Source: an uncultured Clostridia bacterium (GTDB lineage Bacteria; Bacillota; Clostridia; TANB77; CAG-508). From it: a stretch of DNA of 33,332 nucleotides. The first letter of the stretch is position 1. The number at the start of each line of letters is the position of its first letter. The DNA is taken from contig CANQGV010000004.1 of the NCBI GenBank assembly GCA_947623475.1, positions 1 through 33,332 on the forward strand. The letters are read 5' to 3'. Below the pieces are notes generated by a model. The model did no database searches, was not told the DNA's origin, and saw nothing but the letters and a program-made list of their open reading frames with translations. The position numbers and the translations under genes were made by a program. Below, piece by piece: positions 32,368-33,332 of this stretch.

Positions 32368-33332
32368 TTATGCTTCTTCCTTAATTTTTATGTAATTACC
32401 TTCTGATTTATAACTGTTTCTTATTTCTCTCATTACTCCATAGTCAACTAATTTTCTCTTATAGTATTTTTGAATTTTACTATAATCTAATTTTTGTTCT
32501 TTATATACTTCTTTTAAATCATATTTAATAAATAATATTTCTTTTTGTTTAATATATTCTACAAAATCTTTTTCTTTCATTCTTCTTATTGTTTTGTATT
32601 TATTCCAGAATTTTTTATATTCATCTCTAGCTTCTGGTTTTTCCCAATATACTTTTTTTGATAATAGTTTTATATTGTAGTCTTCTATTAATGTTATTAA
32701 TAAAGAATATGCTTTTTCTCTTTTTGCTGCTATTTTTGTGTCTTGTACTAACATTCTTGCATCTTTTAGTAATTTTTCATAGCATTGTTCTGCTACTACT
32801 AATGGTAAGCTATGTGTAAATAAGAATCTACTTATTCCTAATAAAATCATATTCTTTTCAATGTTATCTCTAGTGTCTAATTTTCCTACTGTAAAGTTTT
32901 CATATTTTTCGTATTCTGGAAATACTTTTTGTAGTCTTGCATCTTCTTGTAATTTTAATGGCAATATGTTATTACAATAATCTTCTAATGTTAAAAATAT
33001 TTTTGTGTATATCCATTCTTTTGTTGAATCATAGATTTTTGTTGCGTCAGCTAATTTTATAGAATAATTTTTTAATATTGCTTTATAAATTGAGTCCATT
33101 TTATCTATATAGAAATCTTGATATCTTAATATGTTTTTTTCTTTTCCTGTTAGTTTTACTCCTTCATAGTCTAAGTCTATTAAATATTTTTGTTTCCTAT
33201 TTTTATATTCTACATATTCATTTTCTTTTAAACTAACTACTTCATAATATTTAGCTAACGCATTTTTTTCAAATTCTGTTGCTGTATTATTTTTTACTTT
33301 TTTATAAATTGAATCCATTACATATTTATCAA
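32368..33332 (-). CDS. Unidentified helical protein, open at the right window edge
   Basis: I do not recognise this protein. At least 316 residues from ATG 33318 are visible, but that ATG has no ribosome binding site and the frame stays open to the edge (preceding residues DKYV), so the gene probably starts outside the window. It is rich in Lys, Glu, Tyr and Ile with no signal peptide or membrane helix, and looks mostly alpha-helical and cytoplasmic. MDSIYKKVKNN at the front and MDSIYKAILKN at about residue 74 suggest an internal repeat. It is 1 base upstream of ybeY, so cotranscription is likely; a link to RNA metabolism is only a guess from that. Confidence 0.7.
   Translation of the reverse strand, partial: DKYVMDSIYKKVKNNTATEFEKNALAKYYEVVSLKENEYVEYKNRKQKYLIDLDYEGVKLTGKEKNILRYQDFYIDKMDSIYKAILKNYSIKLADATKIYDSTKEWIYTKIFLTLEDYCNNILPLKLQEDARLQKVFPEYEKYENFTVGKLDTRDNIEKNMILLGISRFLFTHSLPLVVAEQCYEKLLKDARMLVQDTKIAAKREKAYSLLITLIEDYNIKLLSKKVYWEKPEARDEYKKFWNKYKTIRRMKEKDFVEYIKQKEILFIKYDLKEVYKEQKLDYSKIQKYYKRKLVDYGVMREIRNSYKSEGNYIKIKEEA

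Noticed and set aside
1..33332. CRISPR arrays, IS elements, tRNA or rRNA genes
   Set aside because: No regularly spaced repeats, transposase-like protein, cloverleaf or rRNA-like sequence was seen on either strand.

Overview
The window comes from a very AT-rich, endospore-forming low-GC Gram-positive bacterium, most likely a member of Clostridia. The evidence is a full-length SpoIVA, a GerA/GerB/GerC germinant-receptor operon, the DUF421-DUF4363 pair, a YlbF-family protein, and strong AGGAGG-type ribosome binding sites with A/T-ending codons. An uncultured gut lineage is plausible, but I cannot name a genus. I see no tRNA, rRNA, CRISPR array, insertion sequence or prophage.

Region 1 (1-14,981, minus strand) is one long surface-glycan operon read from a near-consensus promoter at 14953-14981 that carries a dyad at its start point. 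In transcription order it encodes a membrane-bound nucleotide-sugar 4,6-dehydratase, a DegT/PglE-type aminotransferase, a PglC-type phosphoglycosyl transferase, a GNAT acetyltransferase, a FemAB-like acyltransferase, a GT4 glycosyltransferase, a membrane-anchored beta-helix protein, a hexapeptide acyltransferase, a CDP-glycerol glycerophosphotransferase family protein, an EpsG/Wzy-like polymerase, three GT2 glycosyltransferases, a polysaccharide pyruvyl transferase and the start of a large membrane protein cut by the window edge. The first four suggest a UDP-bacillosamine-like amino sugar loaded on a lipid carrier. The rest would extend, decorate (phosphate, acetyl, pyruvate, possibly aminoacyl) and polymerise the glycan. 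No flippase is in the window.

Region 2 (15,029-21,130) holds housekeeping and membrane genes: argS-vanZ, a DUF421-DUF4363 operon, a divergent small four-helix membrane protein with a leader hairpin, and a eukaryotic-type UDP-sugar pyrophosphorylase followed by a left-handed beta-helix protein, together resembling a split GlmU.

Region 3 (21,140-28,295) is a sporulation and germination block: spoIVA behind a sigma-E-like promoter, a convergent transglutaminase-like protein, and a gerA-gerB-gerC operon with a small membrane protein at its end. GerC lacks the usual lipoprotein cysteine.

Region 4 (28,285-33,332, minus strand) holds an unidentified gene open at the window edge, ybeY, a DUF3048 protein, a ylbF-family gene, secG, and an RNase R gene lacking the N-terminal helix-turn-helix domain and interrupted by an apparent one-base frameshift in an A6 run.

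I found no clearly new defence or mobile system. The most useful observations are start and frame anomalies (pyruvyl transferase, gerC, rnr), the non-lipidated GerC, the split GlmU-like pair, an rnr terminator buried inside a convergent gene, and several dyad elements in leaders and promoters. No gap between genes exceeds about 170 bases.
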